Source: Io17-Chloro-G2 sp963663135
GTDB taxonomy: Bacteria > Chloroflexota > Dehalococcoidia > Lucifugimonadales > UBA3495
Assembly (NCBI GenBank): GCA_963663135.2
Contig: CAXXRM010000002.1
Span: 558,001 to 622,000 of the forward strand
DNA: 64,000 bases
Direction: 5' to 3'
A program made the translations under genes and the position numbers. The first letter of the stretch is position 1. Each line of letters starts with the position of its first letter. Positions 1-7,179 of the stretch are shown here, piece by piece. Under the pieces are notes generated by a model. The model saw only the letters and a list, made by a program, of their open reading frames with translations, did no database searches and had not been told where the DNA came from.

Positions 1-1
1 C

Positions 2-394
2 CGGATTATTCCGGCGGAAGGCGATTTGCCGGGCGCGGGAGACCTGGGGTTGAGCCAATTCGTCGCCGGCGCGGCGGCGGGGAGCCCCGCGTCAGTGAGG
101 TTGTTCACCCTGGGCCTGAGACAGATTGACATTGCGAGCCCCAAGGGCAGTTCGTTCATCGACCTATCCGACCAAGAGCAGGATACGGCGCTCAAAGCCG
201 TGGAATCGTCAGCCCCGGAATTCTTTCAAGCGTTGATCCTCCAGACCTACAACGGGTATTACACTCATCAGCAAGTCCTGGAAAAGATCGGCTACGCCCC
301 TCACGCGCCGCAGCGCGGCGAACAACCGGAACTCCTGGACGAGAGATTGCTGGGCAAACAGCGCGAAAGAGCCCCATTCTGGACGAGGGTGTGA
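2..394 (+). CDS. Gluconate 2-dehydrogenase subunit 3-like protein (5' end outside window)
   Basis: The reading frame is open from base 2 and begins with residues resembling the IIPA...PGA...G start of the mature gluconate 2-dehydrogenase subunit 3 family, so the real start lies upstream. The C-terminal part has the family's TYNGYYTHQQVLEKIGY segment followed by a proline-rich tail. In this family the small subunit partners a GMC-type flavoprotein dehydrogenase and is usually exported; the flavoprotein would be expected just upstream or nearby but is outside the window. It ends one base before phoU, which may only reflect close packing. Family assignment rests on the conserved C-terminal motif and is fairly secure; the substrate is unknown. 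Confidence 0.65.
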   Translation, partial: RIIPAEGDLPGAGDLGLSQFVAGAAAGSPASVRLFTLGLRQIDIASPKGSSFIDLSDQEQDTALKAVESSAPEFFQALILQTYNGYYTHQQVLEKIGYAPHAPQRGEQPELLDERLLGKQRERAPFWTRV

Positions 395-395
395 C

Positions 396-1061
396 ATGCC
401 GCGAGGAGATCTGGACCAACATTTGACCGTGCTGCAACAGGAAGTCTCTACTCTTGCCGGAGTGGTGGAAAAGGCGGTGCAACGGGCGGTCGACGGTCTG
501 AAGCGTCGGGATCTGGAGGTAGCCCGCCAGGTTATTGCCGACGACGACTACATTGACCGGAAACGTTTTGAAATAGAGGACCGTTGCGTGGACCTTATCG
601 CCACCCAGCAGCCCATGGCCAGAGACTTGCGGTGGATCGTCGCTCTGCTCCACATCGGGGTAGAGTTGGAACGTATCGGAGACTACGCGGAAGGCATCTC
701 AAAAATCAGCTTAATGATGGGCGATGCGCCGCCGTTGAAACCGCTGATCGACATCCCCCGCATGACGGAGAAGGCCACGGCCATGCTGCGGGACAGCGTC
801 GACTCCTTGGTGAGCCGCGATCAGGTCAAAGCCCACAACGTTTGCCAGGCCGACGACGACGTAGACCAGCTATACGATCAGGTCTACCGGGAATTGCTGC
901 TGTTTATGATCCAGGACCCAACCACCATCGAGCGGGCAACGTACCTACTCTGGGTAGCCCATGACCTGGAACGCATTGCCGACCGAGCGACCAACATTGC
1001 GGAAAGGGTCATCTATATGATTACCGGAGAATTGGTGGAAATCAACACATCTCGGTACTGA
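396..1061 (+). CDS. phoU: Phosphate signalling complex protein PhoU
   Basis: A 221-residue all-helical protein of normal PhoU length, with two PhoU repeats. Each repeat carries the acidic metal-binding signature: RDLRWIVALLHIGVELERIGDYA around residues 77-99 (E/D-rich ERIGD) and a second copy near residues 185-200 with HDLERIADRATNIAERV. PhoU damps phosphate uptake and PHO regulon signalling through PstSCAB and the PhoR kinase; those partners are not in the window. The ATG at 396 follows the upstream stop by one base. The family call is secure; whether it acts with a Pst system here cannot be seen. Confidence 0.93.
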   Translation: MPRGDLDQHLTVLQQEVSTLAGVVEKAVQRAVDGLKRRDLEVARQVIADDDYIDRKRFEIEDRCVDLIATQQPMARDLRWIVALLHIGVELERIGDYAEGISKISLMMGDAPPLKPLIDIPRMTEKATAMLRDSVDSLVSRDQVKAHNVCQADDDVDQLYDQVYRELLLFMIQDPTTIERATYLLWVAHDLERIADRATNIAERVIYMITGELVEINTSRY

Positions 1062-1152
1062 TCCTCACCACGTCCAATCCCTTCGGATTGCTCCTTCAAA
1101 TTATCCACAGACCGCCCCAAATTGGCATCGGCACCGTGCCCGCGAGTCACTG

Positions 1153-2058
1153 CTAGGCTGTCAGCGCCAGTTCCATTTGCATTTGTGGCCCCTGTAATCT
1201 TCGTGTTGGCATGGTGGTGGGCAAGCCCCACCGCCGTCTGGCCTCGTCAACCACCCGCAGCACCCGGCTGGTGTACTCCTGGGGCGCATAGGTTTGGCGG
1301 TAAATCCGGGAATACCCATTCATCAGGTGAGGGTACGCTTCCTTGATGTAGGGCATGAACCACTCTTTGGAGCCCGGCTTCAGGAACAAGAGGTTGGCCG
1401 AGAGGAACTGGGCTCCATGGGCCGCCGCAGCCTCCACCACCGCGTCTATGCTTTCGGGGCTGTCGGATATGCCGGGCAGGATGGGAGCCATGGAAACGCC
1501 GGCGTGGATGCCATTTTCTACCAGGTATTGCATGGCCTCCAACCGGGCCACGGGGCCGGGAGCCCCAGGCTCGGTTTCCTTCCAAACCCGTTCGTCGATG
1601 CTACCTACGCTGAAGGACACCTGTACGCTGGCTTCCAGGTCAAGCTCCCTCAGCACGTCCACGTCCCTCCGCACCAAGACACCCTTGGTGGTGATGGCGG
1701 CGGGGTTGCGGTGGTCTCGTAGAACTTCCAAAATTCGGCGGGTTAGCTTGTATTGGGATTCCGCCGGCTCGTAAGGGTCCGACGCGGTGCCGATCGCAAT
1801 AGCTTCACCGGTCCACCTGGGCTTGCGAAGCTCCTGGCGCAGCACGTCCGGGGCGTTGATTTTGGCGAAGACCCGCTGCTCGAACTCCCTGCCCGAGTCG
1901 AACCCCCAATACTCATGAGTAGGGCGGGCATAACAGTAGCGGCAGGCGTGGCGGCAACCCCGGTAAGGGTTCATGGTCCAACGAAACGGGAACCCCGGCG
2001 CATCGATGCGGTTAAGGATAGTCTTGCAGTGAATCTCTTGCACGTCGGCCCCGGCCAT
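1153..2058 (-). CDS. Radical SAM protein, SplB/PA0069-like
   Basis: A 301-residue radical SAM enzyme. The 4Fe-4S/SAM motif CRHACRYCYA (CxxxCxxC) lies about residues 36-45 after the NPYRGC entry typical of the SplB-related COG1533 group. The segment GTASDPYEPAE and the later ITTKGVLVRRDVDVL are also characteristic. This group includes spore photoproduct lyase relatives, but most members, including the PA0069 type, have no assigned reaction, so DNA repair is only a possibility. The ATG is preceded by an AAGGAGG-like site on the minus strand (complement of cgcctcctt). It stands alone, downstream of a 580-base spacer separating it from the MoxR-like ATPase on the same strand. Confidence 0.82.
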   Translation of the reverse strand: MAGADVQEIHCKTILNRIDAPGFPFRWTMNPYRGCRHACRYCYARPTHEYWGFDSGREFEQRVFAKINAPDVLRQELRKPRWTGEAIAIGTASDPYEPAESQYKLTRRILEVLRDHRNPAAITTKGVLVRRDVDVLRELDLEASVQVSFSVGSIDERVWKETEPGAPGPVARLEAMQYLVENGIHAGVSMAPILPGISDSPESIDAVVEAAAAHGAQFLSANLLFLKPGSKEWFMPYIKEAYPHLMNGYSRIYRQTYAPQEYTSRVLRVVDEARRRWGLPTTMPTRRLQGPQMQMELALTA

Positions 2059-2642
2059 GACGCCTCCTTGTGACCCTCAGATAGCCTACCAATGGAATAA
2101 AACCTATGTGCTAATAGTAGATGCCGCGATCCGGAGGGTCAAGCTGAAGGTGTCACTAACCTGGCAACCACACTACAAAATCGGAAGACTCGCTGAAGCC
2201 AATTGCACCCACGCGTTGGCGCTTCGGTATTCGCCAGCCCCTCCCCGGGCATACTCGCCGCGGCGAGAATCCAGGGCCCTTCCCGTGCGCCGACACGTTT
2301 ATGGCAACAGGGAAACTCCGGGTGTGGACACACCGTGCCCCTACCGTAGCCCTTGACTCATGACCTTTCCCTGGACGCCAGAGCCTGCTTAAAGGACAAA
2401 AAGGCTCTGGAACCCGGCTCAAGACCAACATGATTGGGGGATGTGCTGCAAGGAGTCCCGGATGCGTGTGTGCTTATCGGAGGCCAGACCCCGCGTCGAA
2501 ACTAGCGTGGAGACCGACGACGGGGAACTCGGTATGAAACCAACGCCCGAGGGGAGGTGCGGAAGGATTTACGCGTTCCGGCTCGTTCCGCTTGGCGGGC
2601 AAGTATCGCGCCGGGACGTTGGGAGGTCTCAATCGCCGGGTC
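2059..2642. other. Intergenic region without recognisable gene
   Basis: This 584-base stretch between two minus-strand genes has several short open frames but none with family features or convincing ribosome binding sites. It holds a dispersed stem-loop repeat (2378-2410) and a nearby CGCCGCGGCGAGAATCCAGG segment that resembles sequence at about 27069-27089. Confidence 0.6.
2378..2410 (-). repeat. Dispersed intergenic stem-loop repeat, copy 1
   Basis: CCAGAGCC (2378-2385) and GGCTCTGG (2403-2410) are perfect inverted arms around a 17-base loop. The reverse complement closely matches 27084-27115, where the loop sequence (TTTGTCCTTCAAGCA versus TTTGTCCTTTAAGCA) is also conserved, so this is a shared element and not just a chance hairpin. 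Confidence 0.5.
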
Positions 2643-4034
2643 TTAGCGGTGGTAGACAGACCCGGCGGGTGTCCGCTCACAATTCAGGCGGCGGTTCAGG
2701 TGGAGGCCTTCCAGAACGAACTCCACGGCTGACGCCACCACTTCGGGACGCGTGTCGGTGGTCAGCTTGGCTACGGCTTGGGACATGCCGTCAACCCTGA
2801 CGACCATCTCCGGGTACTGCGACGCCCGTTTCTCACTCCCCGTCTCCAGGGCCTCACCCAGGTCGAAGGCGGCGATGATGGGTTCCAGCTCTTCCAGGTT
2901 GAAGTAGGTGTCGAAAACCCGCAACACCGCCCGGCGGGTCAAGTCGTCGGTGACCCTGTTTTCCCGGCCCTCCTCAAAGGTCTCAAGTTCTATTTTGCCG
3001 GCAAAGGAGGCCACAATGTATGGTAAGTCGCTGGTCCGGGGGCAGGCAAACTCGTCGCCGTGGATGATGGACCGGCGAAACGCGTTGCCCAACAGAGTCT
3101 CATAATTGGCGATGGTCACGCGCACGCTAACACCGGATCGTTGGTTGATTTCGCTGCTCTGCCTGGCCTGGGCGGTGGTCTCAGCCAGGATATCCTTCAT
3201 GTAGCCCGGGACCAGCACCTTATCGTCGCCGGGGAACCTGGTCCGCTCCTGTTCCATGATGGCGATTTCGTCCGCGTTGTTCCGGGGGTAGTGCGTATGA
3301 ATCTGGGAGCCGTAGCGGTCCTTTAACGGGGTAACGATTCGGCCCCGGTTGGTGTAGTCTTCCGGGTTGGCCGTGGACACAACGTAGACGTCCAAGGGCA
3401 GCCGGATGCGGTAGCCCTTGATCTGCACGTCCCGCTCTTCCATCAGGTTGAACAGGCCCACTTGTATGCGTTCCGCCAGGTCCGGCAACTCGTTGATGCA
3501 GAAAATCCCCCGGTTGGTGCGAGGGACCAACCCAAAGTGAATCACCAACTCGTCGGAGAGGTGCCGGCCTTCCGCCACCTTGATTGGGTCGATTTCTCCA
3601 ATGAGGTCGGCAATCGAAATATCCGGCGTGGCCAGCTTTTCCGAGTACCTATCATCCCGCGGGATCCATTCTACCGGCGTATCGTCGCCCTGCTCGGCCA
3701 CCAGGTCCAAACAGGAGCGACAGATAGGGTCGTAGGGGTTGTCGTTGATTTCACACCCGGCGATCTTTGGTATCGATTCGTCTAGCAGACCCACCAGGCT
3801 TCGGATCACCCTTGACTTGGCCTGGCCCCGTTCCCCAAGAAGAATCACGTCCTGGCCGGCCAGGATAGCATTTTCCAATTGGGGAATCACCGTTTGTTCA
3901 AAACCAATTATCCCTGGGAACACGGTTTCTTCCGCTCTGATCTTGGCAATGAGGTTCTTGCGCAGCTCTCCCCTTACCGGCAACACTTCATAGGAACTCG
4001 CCTTTAGCTCCCCTACGGTCTTGGGCTGGGTCAT
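2643..4034 (-). CDS. MoxR/magnesium-chelatase-like AAA+ ATPase
   Basis: A 463-residue AAA+ protein. The P-loop is the unusual GERGQAKSR (about residues 67-75) and a Walker B-like GIFCINELPDL lies near 178-188, followed by a helix-2-insert-like segment and the sensor-1 STANPEDYTNRGRI. An insertion with C-x(11)-C-x-x-C spacing (GCEINDNPYDPICRSC) precedes the sensor region and could bind a metal. Relatives act as chaperone-like ATPases, often with a von Willebrand A-domain partner, but no such partner is adjacent here. It is transcribed away from the DUF1232 gene. The AAA+ call is firm; the client is unknown. Confidence 0.8.
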   Translation of the reverse strand: MTQPKTVGELKASSYEVLPVRGELRKNLIAKIRAEETVFPGIIGFEQTVIPQLENAILAGQDVILLGERGQAKSRVIRSLVGLLDESIPKIAGCEINDNPYDPICRSCLDLVAEQGDDTPVEWIPRDDRYSEKLATPDISIADLIGEIDPIKVAEGRHLSDELVIHFGLVPRTNRGIFCINELPDLAERIQVGLFNLMEERDVQIKGYRIRLPLDVYVVSTANPEDYTNRGRIVTPLKDRYGSQIHTHYPRNNADEIAIMEQERTRFPGDDKVLVPGYMKDILAETTAQARQSSEINQRSGVSVRVTIANYETLLGNAFRRSIIHGDEFACPRTSDLPYIVASFAGKIELETFEEGRENRVTDDLTRRAVLRVFDTYFNLEELEPIIAAFDLGEALETGSEKRASQYPEMVVRVDGMSQAVAKLTTDTRPEVVASAVEFVLEGLHLNRRLNCERTPAGSVYHR

Positions 4035-4302
4035 TTAAGTCACCCTATCCGCCCGTCAACCAGCGGCTTGCGCTGGGCCGGGCGCTTGATTTCACTTCGG
4101 AACCGGATCTTCCCTGGTCCCCACGGACGCTCGAACCGGGTACAGTATAACGCATCCCATCTGTGATTAAAGTCATCCACCTCAACCATTCTCGCCGCGC
4201 CCGTAGGTCGGCCTTTTTCGGGACGCATTGCCAGTTTACCCCAACCGCAGGTTTATGATTTATAATAGTCGAACAAGGACTCTCACTCGGCGGGCAGGAA
4301 TC

Positions 4303-4674
4303 ATGTTTCACCGCTTGGCCATGCCTCTGGTCTTCATGGTTGTCCCCCGGCTTTTACCCCACGCTATCCGGCTGGTCCGGTTAGTCTGGAAGCTCACCTT
4401 CGATCGGCGCGTGCCGTTGTTGCTCCGGTTGTTGGTGCCTCTAGCCGTCATCTACGCAATATCACCAGTCGACCTGATCAGAGATTGGGTCCCGATCGTC
4501 GGCCGTTTTGACGATGTGCTGGTCCTGGGGCTGGCGGTGTTGTTCCTCACCAAGCTGTCGCCCAAGCACGTCTTGGAGGATATCCAGGGTCCTCCGCCGG
4601 CTCGCACCCGTCCCGAAGACAAGGACCCGTCCAAGGTGGTGGATGGGTCGGCCCGAGTGGTCGACGACGTTTAG
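4303..4674 (+). CDS. DUF1232 (YkvA-like) membrane protein
   Basis: A 123-residue protein with an N-terminal hydrophobic stretch and the DUF1232 core: RRVPLLLRLLVPLAVIYAIS then PVDLIRDWVPIVGRFDDVLV, in which the SPVDL...P..G..DD signature is clear. The family is found in bacterial membranes and has no established biochemical role. I chose ATG 4303 because it follows a GCAGGAA ribosome site and sits just before the hydrophobic start; an upstream in-frame start at 4228 would add a poorly conserved leader. A perfect TATAAT at 4261-4266 lies 37 bases upstream, without an obvious -35 box at normal spacing. Confidence 0.75.
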   Translation: MFHRLAMPLVFMVVPRLLPHAIRLVRLVWKLTFDRRVPLLLRLLVPLAVIYAISPVDLIRDWVPIVGRFDDVLVLGLAVLFLTKLSPKHVLEDIQGPPPARTRPEDKDPSKVVDGSARVVDDV

Positions 4675-4746
4675 ACTCTTCCAACACCAACAGGTCTGAC
4701 GCCGGTTCATTCCCAGGCAGGGTCACCTCAGAAAAAGGTCGATGAC

Positions 4747-5130
4747 ATGGAAACCACTGCTCGCTCGCGCTGGCTTTTCGCCGACGCCCGGACTTTATAT
4801 ACCGATGCCCTGGAGATGTTGGACCAGGGCAAGCTCCGCAACGCGGCGGAAAAAGCCTGGGGCGCCACCAAGAGGGCGACCGACGCCCTGGTTCTAGCGC
4901 GAACCGGACAGGAACCTCAGTCGGCCGGAGGAGCCCGGCGCGCCCTGTTGAGATTGAGTAATGCGGGCGAGGGCTTTGACCTGTTTCAAGGTCAATACAA
5001 CACTAGGTCGGCGTTGTTGCACGTCAACTGCTTCTACGACGGCAACTGCGAACCGGAGGTGAAGATGACCGCCCTGATCGCTGCCACCAGCGCCTACATC
5101 CAGGACGCCGAGCGTCTGGCGACAATCTGA
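4747..5130 (+). CDS. HEPN/PaREP1-like helical protein
   Basis: A 127-residue helical protein. The segment ALEMLDQGKLRNAAEKAWGATKRATDALVLARTG resembles the core of HEPN/PaREP1-type small proteins, where AAEKAWxAxKxAxxA is conserved. HEPN proteins are often RNases or partners of nucleotidyltransferases in toxin-antitoxin pairs, but the RX4-6H catalytic motif is not evident and no partner nucleotidyltransferase is adjacent. It follows the DUF1232 gene after 72 bases and may be cotranscribed. Start ATG 4747 has an AAAAGG-like site upstream. Function is not assigned. Confidence 0.6.
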   Translation: METTARSRWLFADARTLYTDALEMLDQGKLRNAAEKAWGATKRATDALVLARTGQEPQSAGGARRALLRLSNAGEGFDLFQGQYNTRSALLHVNCFYDGNCEPEVKMTALIAATSAYIQDAERLATI

Positions 5131-5259
5131 ATTTCCACACGCCCACGCACGGGTTGTCGTGTAATTCGTATATGCTTCCCATCCTATTAGCCCGCCCCGA
5201 GCAGTCCAGCTTCCCGACCTAGCCGAGGCCCGCTGTCGTAGAGAGGATTTCCTGGCGAT

Positions 5260-6465
5260 ATGAATGACGCTCAATCCACCGGGATTTCTCTCTACGTTCA
5301 CATACCATTTTGCAAAACCAAGTGCCCCTACTGCGATTTCAATACCTATCAGGGCATTGAAAACCTGATGGCCCCCTTCCTGGACTCGTTGAACTTGGAG
5401 ATCAAGCTGTGGGGCCGGGCCCTGGGCCATCCGCAGGTCAACACCATCTTTTTCGGCGGCGGTACCCCGTCGTACCTGCCCCAAGGCCAGGTTGGCCGAA
5501 TTCTGGCCACGGCCCGTGAGGCATTCCAAGTTGCACCCGGCGCTGAAATCACCGTGGAAGCCAACCCCGGAGACCTGACCGAACAAGCCTGCCATCACCT
5601 CCTGAGCCAAGGCGTCAACCGGCTTAGCATCGGCGCACAGGCGTTTAACAACGACCTGCTGGCGCTCTTGGGACGCAGACACAATGTCGGCCAGGCAACC
5701 TCGGCGTTGACGACCGCACGAGCGGCCGGATTTTCCAACGTCAACCTCGACTTCATGTACGGGATTCCCCAACAAAGCATGGAACACTGGTCCGAGACCA
5801 TGTCCTTGCTGACCGACCTAGCCCCGGAGCACGTCTCCCTCTACTGTTTGACCCTGGAAGACGGAACGCCGCTCCAGAAGTGGGTCAAAGAAGGGAAGCT
5901 GCCCGATCCCGACCCGGACCTGGCCGCCGACATGTACCACTTGGCGGAAACCGCGTTGACCGACGCCGGCTACCATCACTACGAAATCTCCAATTGGTCC
6001 AAGCCCGGACAGCCCTCGCTGCACAATATGGCTTACTGGCTCAACCTTCCCTATCTGGGCGTGGGGCCGGGCGCCCACTCCTCGCTGAGCCCGTACCGCT
6101 TTTGGGATGTAGACTCGCCTCGGACCTACGGCGACCGGGTCCGACAGTGGGAACAAGTGGCCGGCCACATTCCGGACCCCATAACCTCGGAAGTCCTGGA
6201 CTCCATACCCCAGGTGGCGGGGTTCGAACATGTTGACGCCTCTACCGCTTGCTCCGAGACCATGTTTCTGGGCTTGAGGTTGCTGGACGGCATGAACCTC
6301 GTTGAGGCATCGGACCGGGTAGGGATCGATCTGGCCGCCCACTTTCGTACCCAAATCCAGGAATCGCTGGACGCTGGTCTGCTGGAACAGCAAGGGGCCA
6401 ATTTGAGGCTGACCAAACCGGCCTACCTGATAGCCAACCAGGTGTTCACCAAGTTTGTGGGTTGA
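5260..6465 (+). CDS. hemW: Radical SAM heme chaperone HemW
   Basis: A 401-residue protein of normal HemW length. It starts with SLYVHIPFCKTKCPYCDFN, holding the CxxxCxxC cluster motif (C near residues 18, 22, 25) and the aromatic residue that follows in this family. Further family landmarks are FFGGGTPS, ITVEANPGDLT, RLSIGAQAF and NVNLDFMYGIP. HemW is related to oxygen-independent coproporphyrinogen III oxidase (HemN) but usually delivers heme to membrane enzymes; the extra N-terminal cysteine that distinguishes true HemN is absent. It stands 130 bases after the preceding gene and appears to be its own unit. The long minus-strand frame across it is a shadow. Confidence 0.92.
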   Translation: MNDAQSTGISLYVHIPFCKTKCPYCDFNTYQGIENLMAPFLDSLNLEIKLWGRALGHPQVNTIFFGGGTPSYLPQGQVGRILATAREAFQVAPGAEITVEANPGDLTEQACHHLLSQGVNRLSIGAQAFNNDLLALLGRRHNVGQATSALTTARAAGFSNVNLDFMYGIPQQSMEHWSETMSLLTDLAPEHVSLYCLTLEDGTPLQKWVKEGKLPDPDPDLAADMYHLAETALTDAGYHHYEISNWSKPGQPSLHNMAYWLNLPYLGVGPGAHSSLSPYRFWDVDSPRTYGDRVRQWEQVAGHIPDPITSEVLDSIPQVAGFEHVDASTACSETMFLGLRLLDGMNLVEASDRVGIDLAAHFRTQIQESLDAGLLEQQGANLRLTKPAYLIANQVFTKFVG

Positions 6466-6536
6466 GGATTCCGGACGGGCCAAATTGTTATACTAACCGA
6501 GATATAGAAGACGGGTGCTTTTGAAGTGTGCCACCA

Positions 6537-6830
6537 ATGGCTACTGAAAACCTACAAACCTGTTACATAGTCAAGACCCCCAACGTATGCGGCGGCGAGC
6601 CAAGAATCGCCAATTCTCGAATTAAAGTGAACCACATTGTCGTGGAATATGTGCACAAGCAAATGTCTCCCCACCAGATTTGGGAAGCCCATCCGAACAT
6701 AACTCTCGCTGAAATCCATGCCGCTCTGTCCTACTACTACGATCACCGGCGGGAGATTGACCGGGCCATCATCGCCAGCGAAGATTTCGCTGAGCAAATG
6801 GAGAAAGAACAGAAGAGCCGTTCCTCCTGA
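6537..6830 (+). CDS. DUF433 protein, probable antitoxin
   Basis: A 97-residue protein with the DUF433 pattern: GGEPRIANSRIKVNHIVVEY followed by a helix-turn-helix-like MSPHQIWEAHPNITLAEIHAALSYYYDH. DUF433 proteins commonly precede DUF5615 PIN-like proteins and are considered antitoxins or DNA-binding partners. Its stop overlaps the next start (TGATG), a translational coupling typical of such pairs. ATG 6537 is preferred; an in-frame GTG at 6528 is possible. A TATACT sequence at 6490-6495 could be a -10 box. Confidence 0.78.
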   Translation: MATENLQTCYIVKTPNVCGGEPRIANSRIKVNHIVVEYVHKQMSPHQIWEAHPNITLAEIHAALSYYYDHRREIDRAIIASEDFAEQMEKEQKSRSS

Positions 6831-7159
6831 TGCCCTTGTCCCTCCTCTGTGACGAACATATCCCCTACGCCATCATAGACGGACTGAGAGGCCGGGGAAT
6901 CGACGCTATTTCAGTGCAAGGGTCCGGCCTCAGGTCATCGGGTGATCCTCCCATTCTGGAGGCGGCCCACCAAGGCGGGAGGGTGCTCTATTCTTGGGAC
7001 AGCGATTTTCTCGCCCTTGACCATGCTGGGGTTCAACACTCCGGCATCTTCTTCCACGCCGAGAAAAAGTACTCGGTGGGTCAGGCCATCGACGCATTGT
7101 TTCCTGCTTGTCAAGTCCTTTCCCCGGACGAGATGCGCAACCGTGTAGAATTCCTCTAA
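6830..7159 (+). CDS. DUF5615 PIN-like protein, probable toxin nuclease
   Basis: A 109-residue protein of the DUF5615/Mut7-C PIN-like group. The N-terminal LLCDEHIPYAIIDGLRGRGID, with the first acidic residues, and the central LYSWDSDFL acidic pair match the PIN-like active-site layout. It overlaps the DUF433 gene by one base and is likely the toxin or RNase partner. Enzymatic activity is inferred from the fold family only. A related pair, with a broken toxin, lies at 42.2-42.9 kb. Confidence 0.75.
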   Translation: MPLSLLCDEHIPYAIIDGLRGRGIDAISVQGSGLRSSGDPPILEAAHQGGRVLYSWDSDFLALDHAGVQHSGIFFHAEKKYSVGQAIDALFPACQVLSPDEMRNRVEFL

Positions 7160-7179
7160 CCGCAAAGGAAACGTCCAGC

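Noticed and set aside
4894..5787. Long minus-strand frame (297 codons) over hemW and the HEPN-like gene
   Set aside because: It is antisense to two well-supported genes, has no family features, and arises from GC-rich codon bias.
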